Source: JAHEEL01 sp963700375
GTDB lineage: Bacteria > Actinomycetota > Acidimicrobiia > Spongiisociales > UBA5794
Length of the DNA: 64,000 nt
Assembly (NCBI GenBank): GCA_963700375.1
Contig: CAVOXF010000004.1
Location: 1-64,000, forward strand
Reading direction: 5' to 3'
The notes under the pieces are model-generated. The model was given only the letters and a program-made list of their open reading frames with translations. It was not told where the DNA came from and made no database searches. Positions 42,315 through 51,805 of the stretch are shown here, piece after piece. Position numbers and translations under genes: made by a program. Each line of letters opens with the position of its first letter. Within the stretch, counting starts at the first letter, position 1.

Positions 42315-44330
42315 TCACTGCCCACGGTACGCCAAGGAGGCGTCGTCGGAAAGGACAGTTCGGTTCGCAATCGAGGTGACTAGCTCCTCGCTCGTGACGG
42401 TGATTGCGGATGGATCTCTCCGCAGTGCGATCAGGGCGGCTTCGCGCAGCAGACCGGACAGTTGAGCGAACGAGAAGCCGTCGGTGAGCCCTACGAGGTC
42501 GTCGAGATCGACATCTTCGGCGAACGGCACATCGCAGATTTCGAAGAACGCGCGTCGGGCCTCCGGTGCCGGAAGGCCGAGACGAACGTGGACTTCGAGG
42601 CGGCCCGGCCGCAGAAGCGCTGGGTCGATGAGATCGCGGCGGTTGGTCGCTCCGATCACGAACACGTCACCGCGTTCCGAAACGCCGTCCATCTCGGTAA
42701 GGAGGGCGGCGACGACTGAATCGGTGACGGAGTTCGTCGAGTTGCCGCGAATGGGCGCCAGCGCGTCGATCTCGTCGAAGAACAAGATGGCCGGTGCGAC
42801 GGCCCGGGCCCGAGCGAATACCTCGCGAACGGCTCGTTCCGACTCGCCGACCCACTTGTCGAGGAGTTCGGCCCCCTTGATCGGGAAGAATGCGGCGGCG
42901 GATTCGTGGGCCAGAGCCCGGATGACATAGGTCTTTCCGGTGCCGGGCGGACCGTAGAGCAGGAGTCCTCGCGGCGGTTCGATCCCGAGGCGCGTGAAGC
43001 GATCCGGATCCTGCATCTGCCAGATCACGGCTTCGGTCAAGCGCTGCTTGACCTCGGTCAGGTTGGCAACCCGGTCGAAGCCGTACCCGGGAATCTCGCC
43101 TGAGGGGGAAGAGCCGAGCGACGGCGTTGTCTCATCGATGGCAACTTCGAGGGCTTCCTGAGCAACGGGGTCACCGGATCGGGCAGCGCCGGCCGACGCC
43201 TGGAGAACGGCGGACACAATGTCGGCCCCCGAGAAACCGGCCGTTCGCGATGCGAGACGCTCGAAGTCGATATCCGTGGTCGGCACCCGGGCGAGCGCGG
43301 CCTCGAAGAGGCGTCGGCGTCGCCGGAGATCCGGTGGCGGCACGGAGAGGGAGCGGGGGAGCAACGCCGTCTTCGCCAGGTCATCGCCGAGTGATGCGGC
43401 ACTGCGGACACCGAGGACGCACGCCATGCCCGGACGCTGGGCCACCGCATCGAGGAACCAGCGCATGATCGCGACGACCTGATTCTTGAACATCCCCTCG
43501 CCTCCCGCGATCGCATCGAGGCGATCGACGAAGAGCACTACCGGAGATGGGTTGTCCTTCACCGCACGTTCGAGAAGCGAGAGGAGTCGCTCGGGCTTGA
43601 ACACGAGGTCGAGCGAGATCTCCTTCACGGCAACGCCGGCCGTAGCTGCGGCGGCCGAAACCAACTCCGATCGACCGCACCCGGCCGGTCCCTCCACGAT
43701 CACACCTGCTACCGACGGGAGGCCCCACGAGCCCGGCAAGTCGGCACGAGAGGTGAGCAGCGTGATCCAACCGACGAGCGTCTCGAGTTCGGTATCGAGA
43801 CCGGTCAGGAGAGCGTCGGCCGTCGAGATCGTCTCTCCCTGCGGTCGCCCCTCCGGTTGTGCGGCGACGTCGGGTGTCACGTCCTCGGTGTCATGGACCA
43901 CGGTTCGGTCGCCGATGGTCCCTGCGGGGCCCGGTTCGACGGACACCACACGGACGACCCGCTCCTCGTCGCCCTGATCGCCATATGAGCCGCGGACGGA
44001 GATCTGATCCCCGATCGACACGACATTGCCCTGAAGCGCCCGTGCCAGATGTCGCGAGTCGAGACGCTCCGAACCAACCACAACCACCCGACGCGCTTCG
44101 GGAACGACGGCCCGCGCCACGTCGACCGAGTCTCCGATCGAAACGCCGGCGTTCTGGCGTGCCAGCGGCCCGACGGTCAAGGCGTTCGGCCCGGGAACCT
44201 CACCGGGCGACACGCGGCACCGGGTGCCGCCGAGGGCGACAATGCCCCCGCCCGGAAGACCCATGGCTGAGAGCAGGGCGGCATCCGCACGGGCCAGGGG
44301 ATCGGTGCCGGATCTGATGATGAAACGCAT
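42315..44330 (-). CDS. CDC48/p97-like AAA ATPase (actinobacterial type)
   Basis: 671 residues: a CDC48-N-like domain (1-150, with ARQNAGVSIGDSVDVARAVV), AAA domain D1 (about 180-400) and D2 (about 420-660). D1 has a variant Walker A (GPAGCGRSE) and Walker B VVLFVDRLDA, with Arg where the catalytic Glu belongs. D2 is canonical: LLYGPPGTGKTYVI, AILFFDEIDALAP and PALLRPGRLEVHV. The protein should unfold or extract proteins as a hexamer, with D2 hydrolysing ATP and D1 mainly binding it. It is divergent from the CsaA-like gene. Confidence 0.9.
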   Translation of the reverse strand: MRFIIRSGTDPLARADAALLSAMGLPGGGIVALGGTRCRVSPGEVPGPNALTVGPLARQNAGVSIGDSVDVARAVVPEARRVVVVGSERLDSRHLARALQGNVVSIGDQISVRGSYGDQGDEERVVRVVSVEPGPAGTIGDRTVVHDTEDVTPDVAAQPEGRPQGETISTADALLTGLDTELETLVGWITLLTSRADLPGSWGLPSVAGVIVEGPAGCGRSELVSAAAATAGVAVKEISLDLVFKPERLLSLLERAVKDNPSPVVLFVDRLDAIAGGEGMFKNQVVAIMRWFLDAVAQRPGMACVLGVRSAASLGDDLAKTALLPRSLSVPPPDLRRRRRLFEAALARVPTTDIDFERLASRTAGFSGADIVSAVLQASAGAARSGDPVAQEALEVAIDETTPSLGSSPSGEIPGYGFDRVANLTEVKQRLTEAVIWQMQDPDRFTRLGIEPPRGLLLYGPPGTGKTYVIRALAHESAAAFFPIKGAELLDKWVGESERAVREVFARARAVAPAILFFDEIDALAPIRGNSTNSVTDSVVAALLTEMDGVSERGDVFVIGATNRRDLIDPALLRPGRLEVHVRLGLPAPEARRAFFEICDVPFAEDVDLDDLVGLTDGFSFAQLSGLLREAALIALRRDPSAITVTSEELVTSIANRTVLSDDASLAYRGQ

Positions 44331-44352
44331 GGCGCAAAGGTAGCGTGGTGTG

Positions 44353-44688
44353 ATGAACGACACGCCAGACATTGACGACTTCGAGAAGCTCGGCCTCCGA
44401 ATCGGGACGATCGTGCGTGCCGAGGACAACGTCGAAGCACGCGAACCGGCCTTCCGCTTGTGGATCGACCTCGGCACAGAGGAACTGGTGCAATCGTCCG
44501 CGAAGATCACGGAGCGATACAGCGCCGAGACTCTGGTGAATCGGCAGGTCGTCGTAGTGACCGGCTTCGCTCCGATGCGGGTCGGGGGATTTCGATCCGA
44601 CGTGCTCGTGCTCGGCGCACTGACGGCCGACGGTGTGGTCCTCCTCGCGCCGGACGACCGGGTGAGGCCCGGCTCAACCGTGGCCTGA
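44353..44688 (+). CDS. CsaA-like tRNA-binding/chaperone protein
   Basis: The 111-residue OB-fold protein has LGLRIGTIVRAEDNVEAREP, VQSSAKITERYSAETLVNRQ and MRVGGFRSDVLVLGA. The SSAKIT motif is typical of the CsaA/Arc1p/EMAPII tRNA-binding domain. CsaA has chaperone activity and binds tRNA in Bacillus. ATG 44353 is 22 bases from the divergent AAA ATPase gene. Pairing with an unfoldase may reflect a proteostasis role; this is inference. Confidence 0.88.
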   Translation: MNDTPDIDDFEKLGLRIGTIVRAEDNVEAREPAFRLWIDLGTEELVQSSAKITERYSAETLVNRQVVVVTGFAPMRVGGFRSDVLVLGALTADGVVLLAPDDRVRPGSTVA

Positions 44689-46305
44689 TCAGGCCAGCGG
44701 GGGGACCGGGCGAAGCGGCAGGGCCAGGGTGCCGGTGCTCTGCAGAATCGAGACGCCGTCGCGGTCCAGCCACCGCCAGATCAGATGGACCTCTTCCGAA
44801 GCCTGAACCGAGTCGGGCACGGGCATGGAGTCGGCGACCGGCGGTTCGGCGGCAACCAGGGGCGGCTGGGAGCGCGAGTTCCACGAACCCACGAGCCTGC
44901 CGTGCGAGACGGCCACTCCGTCGCCGGCGTCGTCCTCGGCCCACACCGTTCCGGCGGCAGCCAGGGACTGCCAGACCCGCCGACGCTCGAGTGAGCGGGC
45001 GAGCGCCTGATAGCGATCCCGGACCTCCGCGGCGTCCTCGAAGCGACGACCCTCGGCGAGTCGAGCCATGCGGTCGCGAAGCCCGTCGAGCACCGCCGCC
45101 GGGTCGCGCTCGATTCCCTCTCGCAGCCGGGCGATCACCTCCCGGTACACGTCGTCTCCCACAGACCCGTCGCACGGACAGAGTGCCGTCCCCAACTGCC
45201 CGTACGCACAGGCCGCGGTTCGTGCGGTGCCGGCGCTGTTGCATCGACGGATCGGCACGGCGTCCCAAATCGCGTGAACCACGACTTCGGCCGCCCTGCG
45301 GGATCGGTACGGCCCGAGGTACAGGGCGGTGTCGTCGCGGATGGTCCGAACCATCGAGAGTCGTGGGAAGCGCTCGTTCGTCACCTTCACCCAGTGCTGG
45401 CTCTTGGGAGGCCGTGACCTGCGGTTGTATCGGGGCCGGTGTTCCGCGATGAGGCGCAACTCGACGACCTCGGCCTCGAGTTCGGTCTGGCACACCCGGT
45501 GTTCGAGGCGGGCGAGGTCTCGGAGCATCTGGGCGACGGACCGTCGGTCGTCGCCGTAGAAGTAGGACCTCACACGCGACCGGAGGTTCTTCGCCTTACC
45601 CACGTAGATCACCGTGCCGTCGCGATCGATGAAGAAGTAGACGCCGGGTCGACGCGGAAGGTCCGAGGTCAACTCGATCTTGTCATAGTGGGCCGATCCA
45701 CGCGCCGTCGGAAGCATCAACAGATCGTCGAGGTGGGTGATGCCGAGCGTCCCGGCGCGTTCGAGGAGCGCCCAGAAGATGTGGGCCGTCGCCTGCGCAT
45801 CGTCGAGCGCGCGGTGCGTCGGCGGATGGGGCGCCCGGAAGTGGGCCGCCAGCGACGAGAGCTTCAGATTGCGTACCTCGGACCGTACGAGGCGCCGGCT
45901 CAGGGCCAGCGTATCGACGGATCGGTTCGGCAGGCGCCCGTAGCCGAGGCGTTCCGCGGCTGCGTTCAGGAACGAGAGGTCGAACCGTACGTTGTGGCCG
46001 ACGATGACGGCGTCACCGATGAACTCGAGGAACGCCGGGAGCGCTTCGCTGATCGACGGTGCCTCGATGACCATCGCCTGGGTGATGCCCGTGAGCACCG
46101 TGATGTACGGGGGGATCTCACTCCCGGGGTTGACGAGCGTCTGGAACGTGCCGGCAAGCTCACCCCCGACGTACTTGACGGCGCCGATCTCGGTGATCTC
46201 GCAATGCGCCGCCGTGGCGCCGGTCGTTTCGAGGTCGAGGACACAGAACGGGACGGCGTGGAGCGGCGCTTCCATCTCGTCAAACGTTCGTTGTCCCGCC
46301 AGCAT
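44689..46305 (-). CDS. DEDDh exonuclease fused to UvrC-like GIY-YIG nuclease
   Basis: Residues 15-185 are a DnaQ-like exonuclease: CVLDLETTGA (Asp, Glu), VIVGHNVRFDLSFL (Asp) and HRALDDAQAT (His, Asp). Residues 215-300 are a GIY-YIG domain (PGVYFFIDRDGTVIYVGKAK, NLRSRVRSYF). A UvrC-like region with UvrB-binding style helix (RRFEDAAEVRDRYQALARSL) follows. This fusion is typical of actinobacteria, and acts in DNA repair or processing. Its 3' end abuts the convergent CsaA-like gene. Confidence 0.93.
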   Translation of the reverse strand: MLAGQRTFDEMEAPLHAVPFCVLDLETTGATAAHCEITEIGAVKYVGGELAGTFQTLVNPGSEIPPYITVLTGITQAMVIEAPSISEALPAFLEFIGDAVIVGHNVRFDLSFLNAAAERLGYGRLPNRSVDTLALSRRLVRSEVRNLKLSSLAAHFRAPHPPTHRALDDAQATAHIFWALLERAGTLGITHLDDLLMLPTARGSAHYDKIELTSDLPRRPGVYFFIDRDGTVIYVGKAKNLRSRVRSYFYGDDRRSVAQMLRDLARLEHRVCQTELEAEVVELRLIAEHRPRYNRRSRPPKSQHWVKVTNERFPRLSMVRTIRDDTALYLGPYRSRRAAEVVVHAIWDAVPIRRCNSAGTARTAACAYGQLGTALCPCDGSVGDDVYREVIARLREGIERDPAAVLDGLRDRMARLAEGRRFEDAAEVRDRYQALARSLERRRVWQSLAAAGTVWAEDDAGDGVAVSHGRLVGSWNSRSQPPLVAAEPPVADSMPVPDSVQASEEVHLIWRWLDRDGVSILQSTGTLALPLRPVPPLA

Positions 46306-46403
46306 GGTGCCCTCCGCTGAGCGAACCTACACCGAACAGATGTTCGATACAAGTACAGGCCCGTCGACTTGCAAGCACAGTGGCGTCGGTTGAGACTGGC
46401 CCC

Positions 46404-46913
46404 ATGCTCTTCCAAGGCCGCGTCTACTACGACTTCTCGGTGCCGGTGTGGCGGTTCTACCGGTTCCTGACCGCGGCAGCCAACGAAGGCGCAGATCTGC
46501 GACTCGAGTGGTGTCCCTATCTGACAGGATCCGATCGGCAGAGTGCCGAGGGCTGTGCGCTGGTTGAGGCGGTTCGGGAGCGACTTCCGGACCGGCACGG
46601 TGCGTACCTCCAGGCGCTCTTGGCCCTCCGTCATCTCGAGGGCGCGGACGTGACCGATCCGAGTGTCTCCTCCGTCGCCGCAGCATCGGCCGGTATCGAA
46701 GGTCCGATCGTTCCCGACCACGCCGCCGTAGAGCGTTCGACTGAAGAAGGCGCACGGCTCGGCGTCGCCGGGACGCCGACGATTTTCCGGCACGGACCGG
46801 TACTTCAGGTCGGGGTCAATCCGGCGTCCTACACCGGAGACGTGCTCGAACGTCTCCGGCTCATCGACGCGATCCTCGACGATGACGGCATCTGGAGTTT
46901 GGCAAAGCCGTAG
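46404..46913 (+). CDS. DsbA-family thioredoxin-fold protein without CxxC
   Basis: The 169-residue protein resembles 2-hydroxychromene-2-carboxylate isomerase/FrnE-like DsbA relatives: FQGRVYYDFSVPVWRFYRFL at the start, where the redox motif is replaced by SVPVW, and EEGARLGVAGTPTIFRHGPV at the end with the cis-proline. It lacks the active cysteines, so it is more likely a glutathione- or mycothiol-type isomerase/transferase than a disulfide oxidase. Substrate unknown. Confidence 0.75.
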   Translation: MLFQGRVYYDFSVPVWRFYRFLTAAANEGADLRLEWCPYLTGSDRQSAEGCALVEAVRERLPDRHGAYLQALLALRHLEGADVTDPSVSSVAAASAGIEGPIVPDHAAVERSTEEGARLGVAGTPTIFRHGPVLQVGVNPASYTGDVLERLRLIDAILDDDGIWSLAKP

Positions 46914-46916
46914 CGA

Positions 46917-47696
46917 CTACGACCGGCGCTGGCGTACGGCCTCAAAGAGCACCACCGCGGCTGAGACCGATGCGTTGAGCGAGTCGGCGCCGCCGGCCAT
47001 CGGGATCCGGATCGCCGTCCCGGCATCGTCCCAAACCCCGGATACACCGGCGCGCTCCGATCCGATCACGATGGAGACGGTGCCGCCGAGGTCTGCATCC
47101 CAGATCACGGTCTCGGCGTCCGGGGTGGCTACGAACACCGAACCGCGGTTGAGCGACCACGCCCGGGCGGTCACGGCATCCGCCGTGGCGAACGGTGTTG
47201 AGAACAGGGCCCCCTGAGAGGCTCTGACCACATTCGGGTTGAACGGGTCGACGTTCGGGTCGGCGAGGAGGAGTCCCGCCCCGGCCGCATCCGCCGTGCG
47301 CAGCATGGCGCCGAGGTTGCCGGGTTTCTCGATCGATTCGACCACGAGGGTGAGCCCCGACGGAAGGTCGTCGGGCGCCGTCGACCACGATGGGGCGACC
47401 GCCACGATGCCGTCCGGGTGTCTCCGATTCGAGAGCTTGTCGAACGCCCGAATCGACGTGGTGACGAGCGGAACGCCGCCGCTCGCCACCTTCTCGGCCA
47501 GCGCTCGGGTTGGCTTCGATGCGTACTCCAGGCAGAGGAACACCTCTGAGATCGGCGCTCCGGCGGCCACCGCCCGCTCGATCTCGCGCGTCCCCTCGAC
47601 GAGGAAGGCACGGGCCTCGTTACGCCGGTTCCGCTGCTTCAGGCGTGCCGTTGCGTTGATGCGCGGGTTCGCCGAGCTCTCGATGTGGGGGCTCAC
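46917..47696 (-). CDS. SpoU/TrmH-family RNA 2'-O-methyltransferase
   Basis: GTG 47696 overlaps the stop of the TPM gene. An N-terminal substrate-binding domain (RNEARAFLVEGTREIERAVA) precedes the SPOUT knot with all three motifs: EKPGNLGAMLRTADAAG, VIGSERAGVSG and IPMAGGADSLNASVSAAVVL. It should methylate the ribose of a tRNA or 23S rRNA nucleotide with S-adenosylmethionine. The SAM synthetase gene at 49998 is nearby but separate. Confidence 0.93.
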   Translation of the reverse strand: MSPHIESSANPRINATARLKQRNRRNEARAFLVEGTREIERAVAAGAPISEVFLCLEYASKPTRALAEKVASGGVPLVTTSIRAFDKLSNRRHPDGIVAVAPSWSTAPDDLPSGLTLVVESIEKPGNLGAMLRTADAAGAGLLLADPNVDPFNPNVVRASQGALFSTPFATADAVTARAWSLNRGSVFVATPDAETVIWDADLGGTVSIVIGSERAGVSGVWDDAGTAIRIPMAGGADSLNASVSAAVVLFEAVRQRRS

Positions 47697-49942
47697 CAAC
47701 CGCCGCCACCGCTCGATGAGAATCCGCCCCCGCCGCTGAATCCGCCGAAGCTGCCGCCGCTCCAGGACGAACCGCCCCACGAGGAGCCGCCGCTCGACCC
47801 GAATCCGCCCCCGCCGCCCCACCACGAGCTGCGGTCGCCGGCCCAGGATGGATCGGCATAGACCGGTTCCCAGCCGAACGAATCCGAGACGCCGCGAGTG
47901 ATCACCCAGTGGTGATAGAAGAACGTGAACGGGTCGAACGATCCGATTCCCTCCGGGATCGGCTCGCCGGACCACGAGTCCTTCTGGCCGCCGGTTCCGG
48001 CGTGCGCCAGCTCCGGTGCGAAGCGGTCGGCGTCGTCGATCGTGCTGTCGGAAAGCGCCTGGCGCTGGGTGGCGTACGCGAGAGCGAACCGGCGAGGTCC
48101 GCGGCGGTCGGATGCGCCGAACGCCGCGGCGACATCTGCGTAGGAACCGACGAGGCCGAGTTCGTGCAGTGCCTCCCGTGCCTCGAGCCACCGGCGCATC
48201 GCCTGGCTCGGTTCGAGAGACATGGCGAGCACGCCGGCGATCGTCCGTGCCGAGTCGTCCCCTGTGTAGGCGGCGAGTTCCTCCCGGAGTTGCTCGTAGA
48301 CCTCCGGTCCGTCATCCCTCCGGTTGAGGAGGCCCGCCGTGATCGAGATCGGCAGCCCGAGGCGGTGGGTGACAGCGCGAACCCGCGCGACCTCTCCCGC
48401 CGTGAGGAGTCCGGCGAGCGCGAACTCCACGGCCTCGGCCGGTTCGAAGCCGCGATCACGATGCTCCTGGTAGGCGCCGAGGAACTCGGGGATGTTGTCC
48501 TCGTTCCGGTTCATGAGCAGGAGCGCGGCGATGGCGGCGGGATCGAGTCCGTCTGCCTTGAGGCCGGCCGACTTGGCGGCGAGTGCCTTCCGCACCTTCT
48601 CGTAGCGGCTCACCGCAAGTTGGGTGTCGTCGTCGAGGTCGGCGAGTGCGGCCGCGATTGCGGGCCGTGCGGTCGATTCCGGCAGCTCCTCGTAGAGCCG
48701 CTCGAGGCGCTGCACCTTGACGTCGGCCTCAGACGATGCGGCCCGATACTCCACAACCGATTCGGAGAGCGGAACGGCACGGTCGAACGCGGCGGCCGCC
48801 TCGGCAAAATCCCCGCCGAGCGGCGTCGGGACGATCTCGCCGATGGGCGACGGTGTGAGTTCGACGACGAGCGCGTCCCCCGTGCGGCGACGTGCCGCTG
48901 CCACGCGGTGCGGTCGGAGGGAGTCGACCAACCGCTCGAGAGCCCGCTTCTTCGACTTGAAAGCGGCGTCGTCCTTGAGGTCGACCGCCAATGCCTCGTC
49001 TGCCGCCTCTTGGACGGCGTTCTCGAGGATCGGTCGTTCGTCCGAGGCCCGCAGATCGAGCGGCTCCCGGGTCTCGCGGATGAGTCGCTCCCGGTCGATG
49101 ACGTCGATGAGCCCGAGACTCCAGAGCGCTGTGAGGGCTTCGACGTCCGACGGTTCGCCGCCCGCGACGCGCCACAACTCGTTGATGCCGTCTGCCGTCG
49201 GCACGTCCGTGACCGCCGGCGGCGGCAAGGCGAAGTCCGCGTATCTCGGCAAATCGGCGCCTGATGGCTCGAGATCAGCGAGGTCTCCGTCGATGAGCCG
49301 CTCCCGTTCGGTCTTCACCTTGTTCGTGCGCTTGCGTCTGAGCGACGCAACCTGGCCCACAGCGGAGAAGACGAAGAATCCCACGATGCCGAGGAATGCG
49401 ATCGCTCCGAACGAGATGCCGGCTGAGCCTGATTCCTCGGTGAGGTTCCCCGCGAGTGCCTGTTCGACGGAGCCAACGATCGCGAGCAGGCCGCCCTCGA
49501 AGTCGCCTGCCCCGAAGAAGCTGCGGGCGGAGCCGGCGATCGCGCTCCCCGGGAGACTGATGGCGTCCTGGGTGACCACCTCGGTCCGGCGCTCGTCGAG
49601 CGAGACCAGGACCAGGATCCCGTTCTGCTCGACCGGGTCGCCGACGCCCCATGCATTGGCGAGGTCGGAGGCGAAGTCGGCGGGGTTGGCGCCGCGGCTG
49701 TCCTGAACAACCACGATGGCGATCGGGTTGCCGTAGTTCCCAACGATCCGGGAGATTGCGTCCTCGATGCGTTGGGGATCGCCGGCCACGCCGGTCTCAT
49801 CGGTGAAGTAGCCCTGGCATACCACGCCCTGGTACTCGCCGCATTCCACCCCTGGTCGCTGTGCGGCTGCCGGAGTGGTGAAAGCGATGGCTGCGGTGGC
49901 CCCGAGCGCCAGCAGGACGAGGGAGCGTCGCATACGAGTCAT
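47693..49942 (-). CDS. TPM-domain membrane protein with Gly-rich tail
   Basis: The 749-residue protein has a signal peptide (SLVLLALGATAAIAFTTPAA), an extracellular TPM domain (NPIAIVVVQDSRGANPADFA, NGILVLVSLDERRTEVVTQD), a transmembrane helix (GAIAFLGIVGFFVFSAVGQV), a long acidic-helical cytoplasmic part, and a C-terminus of Gly/Ser/Trp-rich repeats (SSWGGSSWSGGSFGGF). TPM domains are linked to PSII repair and bacterial stress. The long middle part has no family I recognise. It overlaps the methyltransferase gene and has no clear ribosome site. Confidence 0.78.
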   Translation of the reverse strand: MTRMRRSLVLLALGATAAIAFTTPAAAQRPGVECGEYQGVVCQGYFTDETGVAGDPQRIEDAISRIVGNYGNPIAIVVVQDSRGANPADFASDLANAWGVGDPVEQNGILVLVSLDERRTEVVTQDAISLPGSAIAGSARSFFGAGDFEGGLLAIVGSVEQALAGNLTEESGSAGISFGAIAFLGIVGFFVFSAVGQVASLRRKRTNKVKTERERLIDGDLADLEPSGADLPRYADFALPPPAVTDVPTADGINELWRVAGGEPSDVEALTALWSLGLIDVIDRERLIRETREPLDLRASDERPILENAVQEAADEALAVDLKDDAAFKSKKRALERLVDSLRPHRVAAARRRTGDALVVELTPSPIGEIVPTPLGGDFAEAAAAFDRAVPLSESVVEYRAASSEADVKVQRLERLYEELPESTARPAIAAALADLDDDTQLAVSRYEKVRKALAAKSAGLKADGLDPAAIAALLLMNRNEDNIPEFLGAYQEHRDRGFEPAEAVEFALAGLLTAGEVARVRAVTHRLGLPISITAGLLNRRDDGPEVYEQLREELAAYTGDDSARTIAGVLAMSLEPSQAMRRWLEAREALHELGLVGSYADVAAAFGASDRRGPRRFALAYATQRQALSDSTIDDADRFAPELAHAGTGGQKDSWSGEPIPEGIGSFDPFTFFYHHWVITRGVSDSFGWEPVYADPSWAGDRSSWWGGGGGFGSSGGSSWGGSSWSGGSFGGFSGGGGFSSSGGGGW

Positions 49943-49997
49943 GGACGGGATGATGGTCGTTCTTGCTCCGGATGCACAAACGGACCGGGCGCCGGTC

Positions 49998-51152
49998 TCA
50001 ATACAATTCGTAGAAGCCGGCGACGAGGCGGTCGCGGACGCCAACCCAGTCCGACAGGGATTCCTTGACGATGACCTCGATGGCGCCGTCATCGGCCGGA
50101 CCGCTGATCTCGATATGAGCGACCTGAGGCTCGGTCACCGGGTGGCCGATGGAGGAGAGCATCCGGATGGTGGTTTCCTCGGCGCCGGTATCCGCGATGA
50201 TCCGCCGAGAGATGTCCTCGGCGAATGCATGGTAGGTCTTGCCGACATGGGCAGCAGGATTCTTCCCTGCGGCGGCCTCGAGGCTCATCGGCCGGTACGG
50301 CGTGATGAGGCCGCCGAATCGATTCCCGCGCCCGACCTGGCCGTCGTCGCCGGCCTCGGCCGAGGTCCCGGTCAAGGTGAGGTACTGGGAGTCGGGGGTG
50401 TCCGCCTGATTGACCCTGACCGTCGTTTCCTCGCCGAACACGTCCCTGACCAGAGCGAGTGCGTCGATCCTGACGCGTTCGATGACCTGGTCGTAGGTGG
50501 AGCGCTCGTGCACCTTGCGGGCGAGCACCGGCACGGCGACGGTGACAACCACCTCAGCACCGTGTCGTGCGCCCATCACCTTGATGTCGCGGCCGATCGG
50601 CACCTCGGAGCGGTACGCTGCGGAGTTCAGGTAGTGCTCGAGTCGGTAGACCACGTCTTCGAGCGGAGAACGGGGGAGTGAGACGGCAGCGAACGACGTG
50701 TCGTTCGACCTCGGCACACCGTCGAGGTGTCCCTGCGTCACGACGTCCGCGAGATCGACCGCCGATTGGTTGAGCCAGATCTCGACATCGAACGCGTCCG
50801 GCGTTGCGTCCGGCAGGAGTTCGAGCAGTCGCATCCTGGTGTCGTTGGTGAGTGCCTCGACATCGGGTTGCCACTGTTCGGTGAAGTTGACCTTGCCCAC
50901 GAGAATGAGGCGCGAACGTTTGGTGTGTTCGCCCCCACCAAAGCCGACATGCACCGATCCTGCGGCGAGGATCGCCTTGTCGACGTTGAAGTGCTGGACC
51001 TGGCCGGTCTGCTCGAGTGACGTCCGTGCAAGGTCGCGGGCCAGGTCTTCGGCGAGCCGGTCACAGATCGTGTCTGGATGGCCGGTGCCTTTCCGCTCGA
51101 CGAACTCGACCGACGGATGGAAGGGCGGGCGTTGATTGATGGTGAGGTCCAT
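49998..51152 (-). CDS. Methionine adenosyltransferase, archaeal type
   Basis: 384 residues. FVERKGTGHPDTICDRLAED, GSVHVGFGGGEHTKRSRLIL and the C-terminal TYHAFAEDISRRIIADTG fit the archaeal S-adenosylmethionine synthetase family (PF01941), not bacterial MetK, which has GHPDK and a different order of motifs. It makes S-adenosylmethionine from ATP and methionine. Archaeal-type copies occur in some bacteria, often beside methyltransferase-based pathways; whether this genome also has MetK cannot be judged here. Confidence 0.88.
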   Translation of the reverse strand: MDLTINQRPPFHPSVEFVERKGTGHPDTICDRLAEDLARDLARTSLEQTGQVQHFNVDKAILAAGSVHVGFGGGEHTKRSRLILVGKVNFTEQWQPDVEALTNDTRMRLLELLPDATPDAFDVEIWLNQSAVDLADVVTQGHLDGVPRSNDTSFAAVSLPRSPLEDVVYRLEHYLNSAAYRSEVPIGRDIKVMGARHGAEVVVTVAVPVLARKVHERSTYDQVIERVRIDALALVRDVFGEETTVRVNQADTPDSQYLTLTGTSAEAGDDGQVGRGNRFGGLITPYRPMSLEAAAGKNPAAHVGKTYHAFAEDISRRIIADTGAEETTIRMLSSIGHPVTEPQVAHIEISGPADDGAIEVIVKESLSDWVGVRDRLVAGFYELY

Positions 51153-51192
51153 GGCGCTCCTGAATCGGCGCGCATCGTAACCGGGCCGCAGG

Positions 51193-51804
51193 TCAAACCT
51201 CGGAGTTTGCGTCCCAGTGTTCGCGGCGGACAACGTCGGGGCGCCGTCCTCGAGCCAGCGACCCTGAACGGCGGTCGGGCGCCGGCTGGCCGATGGTCAC
51301 GATGCCAATGGGAGCGACATCATCCGGAATCCCCAGGAGGGCCTCGATGTCATCCATATTGTGAGAGCCGAGGAACCCGGCGGCGAGACCCTCGTCCACG
51401 GCCGCAAGGAGGAGGAGCATCAACGAGGCGCCTCCGTCGACCCACCAGTAGGGCACCGGCCAACCGTTCTCCTGTGCCGATGGGCCCTCCTCACCACCCT
51501 TGTCTGCCTCGCGATAGCGCTCGAGGTACGACGCCTTGCGGACACAGATCACCACGTGGACCGGCGCCTTCGATATCCAGGGGTCAAAGCCGTCCTGCAC
51601 GTACTCATCTTCACTCGAGAGGCGGGCAATCTCTCGTCGGATGGTCGGATCGGTCACCGCGAGGAAGGAGACGCCCTGGGAGAAACCCGCACTCGGGGCC
51701 CGGGACGCCCTATCGAGGACACGGTCGAGGACATCCGCGTCCACGGGCTCGCCCGTGTAGTTCCTCACCATCCGTCGGCGGCGCACGACCTCGTCGAACT
51801 CCAT
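51193..51804 (-). CDS. Nitroreductase-family flavoprotein
   Basis: The 203-residue protein begins MEFDEVVRRRRMVRNYTGEP, with the FMN-binding RRRMVR start, ASRAPSAGFSQGVSFLAVTD, and AAGFLGSHNMDDIEALLGIP with the glycine turn. It resembles NfsA/RutE/mycobacterial Acg-like nitroreductases. The tail (RRPDVVRREHWDANSEV) contains a conserved histidine/tryptophan. It should reduce nitro or quinone compounds with NAD(P)H; F420 use is possible in actinobacteria. It follows pntB by one base and may be in the same transcript. Confidence 0.85.
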   Translation of the reverse strand: MEFDEVVRRRRMVRNYTGEPVDADVLDRVLDRASRAPSAGFSQGVSFLAVTDPTIRREIARLSSEDEYVQDGFDPWISKAPVHVVICVRKASYLERYREADKGGEEGPSAQENGWPVPYWWVDGGASLMLLLLAAVDEGLAAGFLGSHNMDDIEALLGIPDDVAPIGIVTIGQPAPDRRSGSLARGRRPDVVRREHWDANSEV

Positions 51805-51805
51805 G

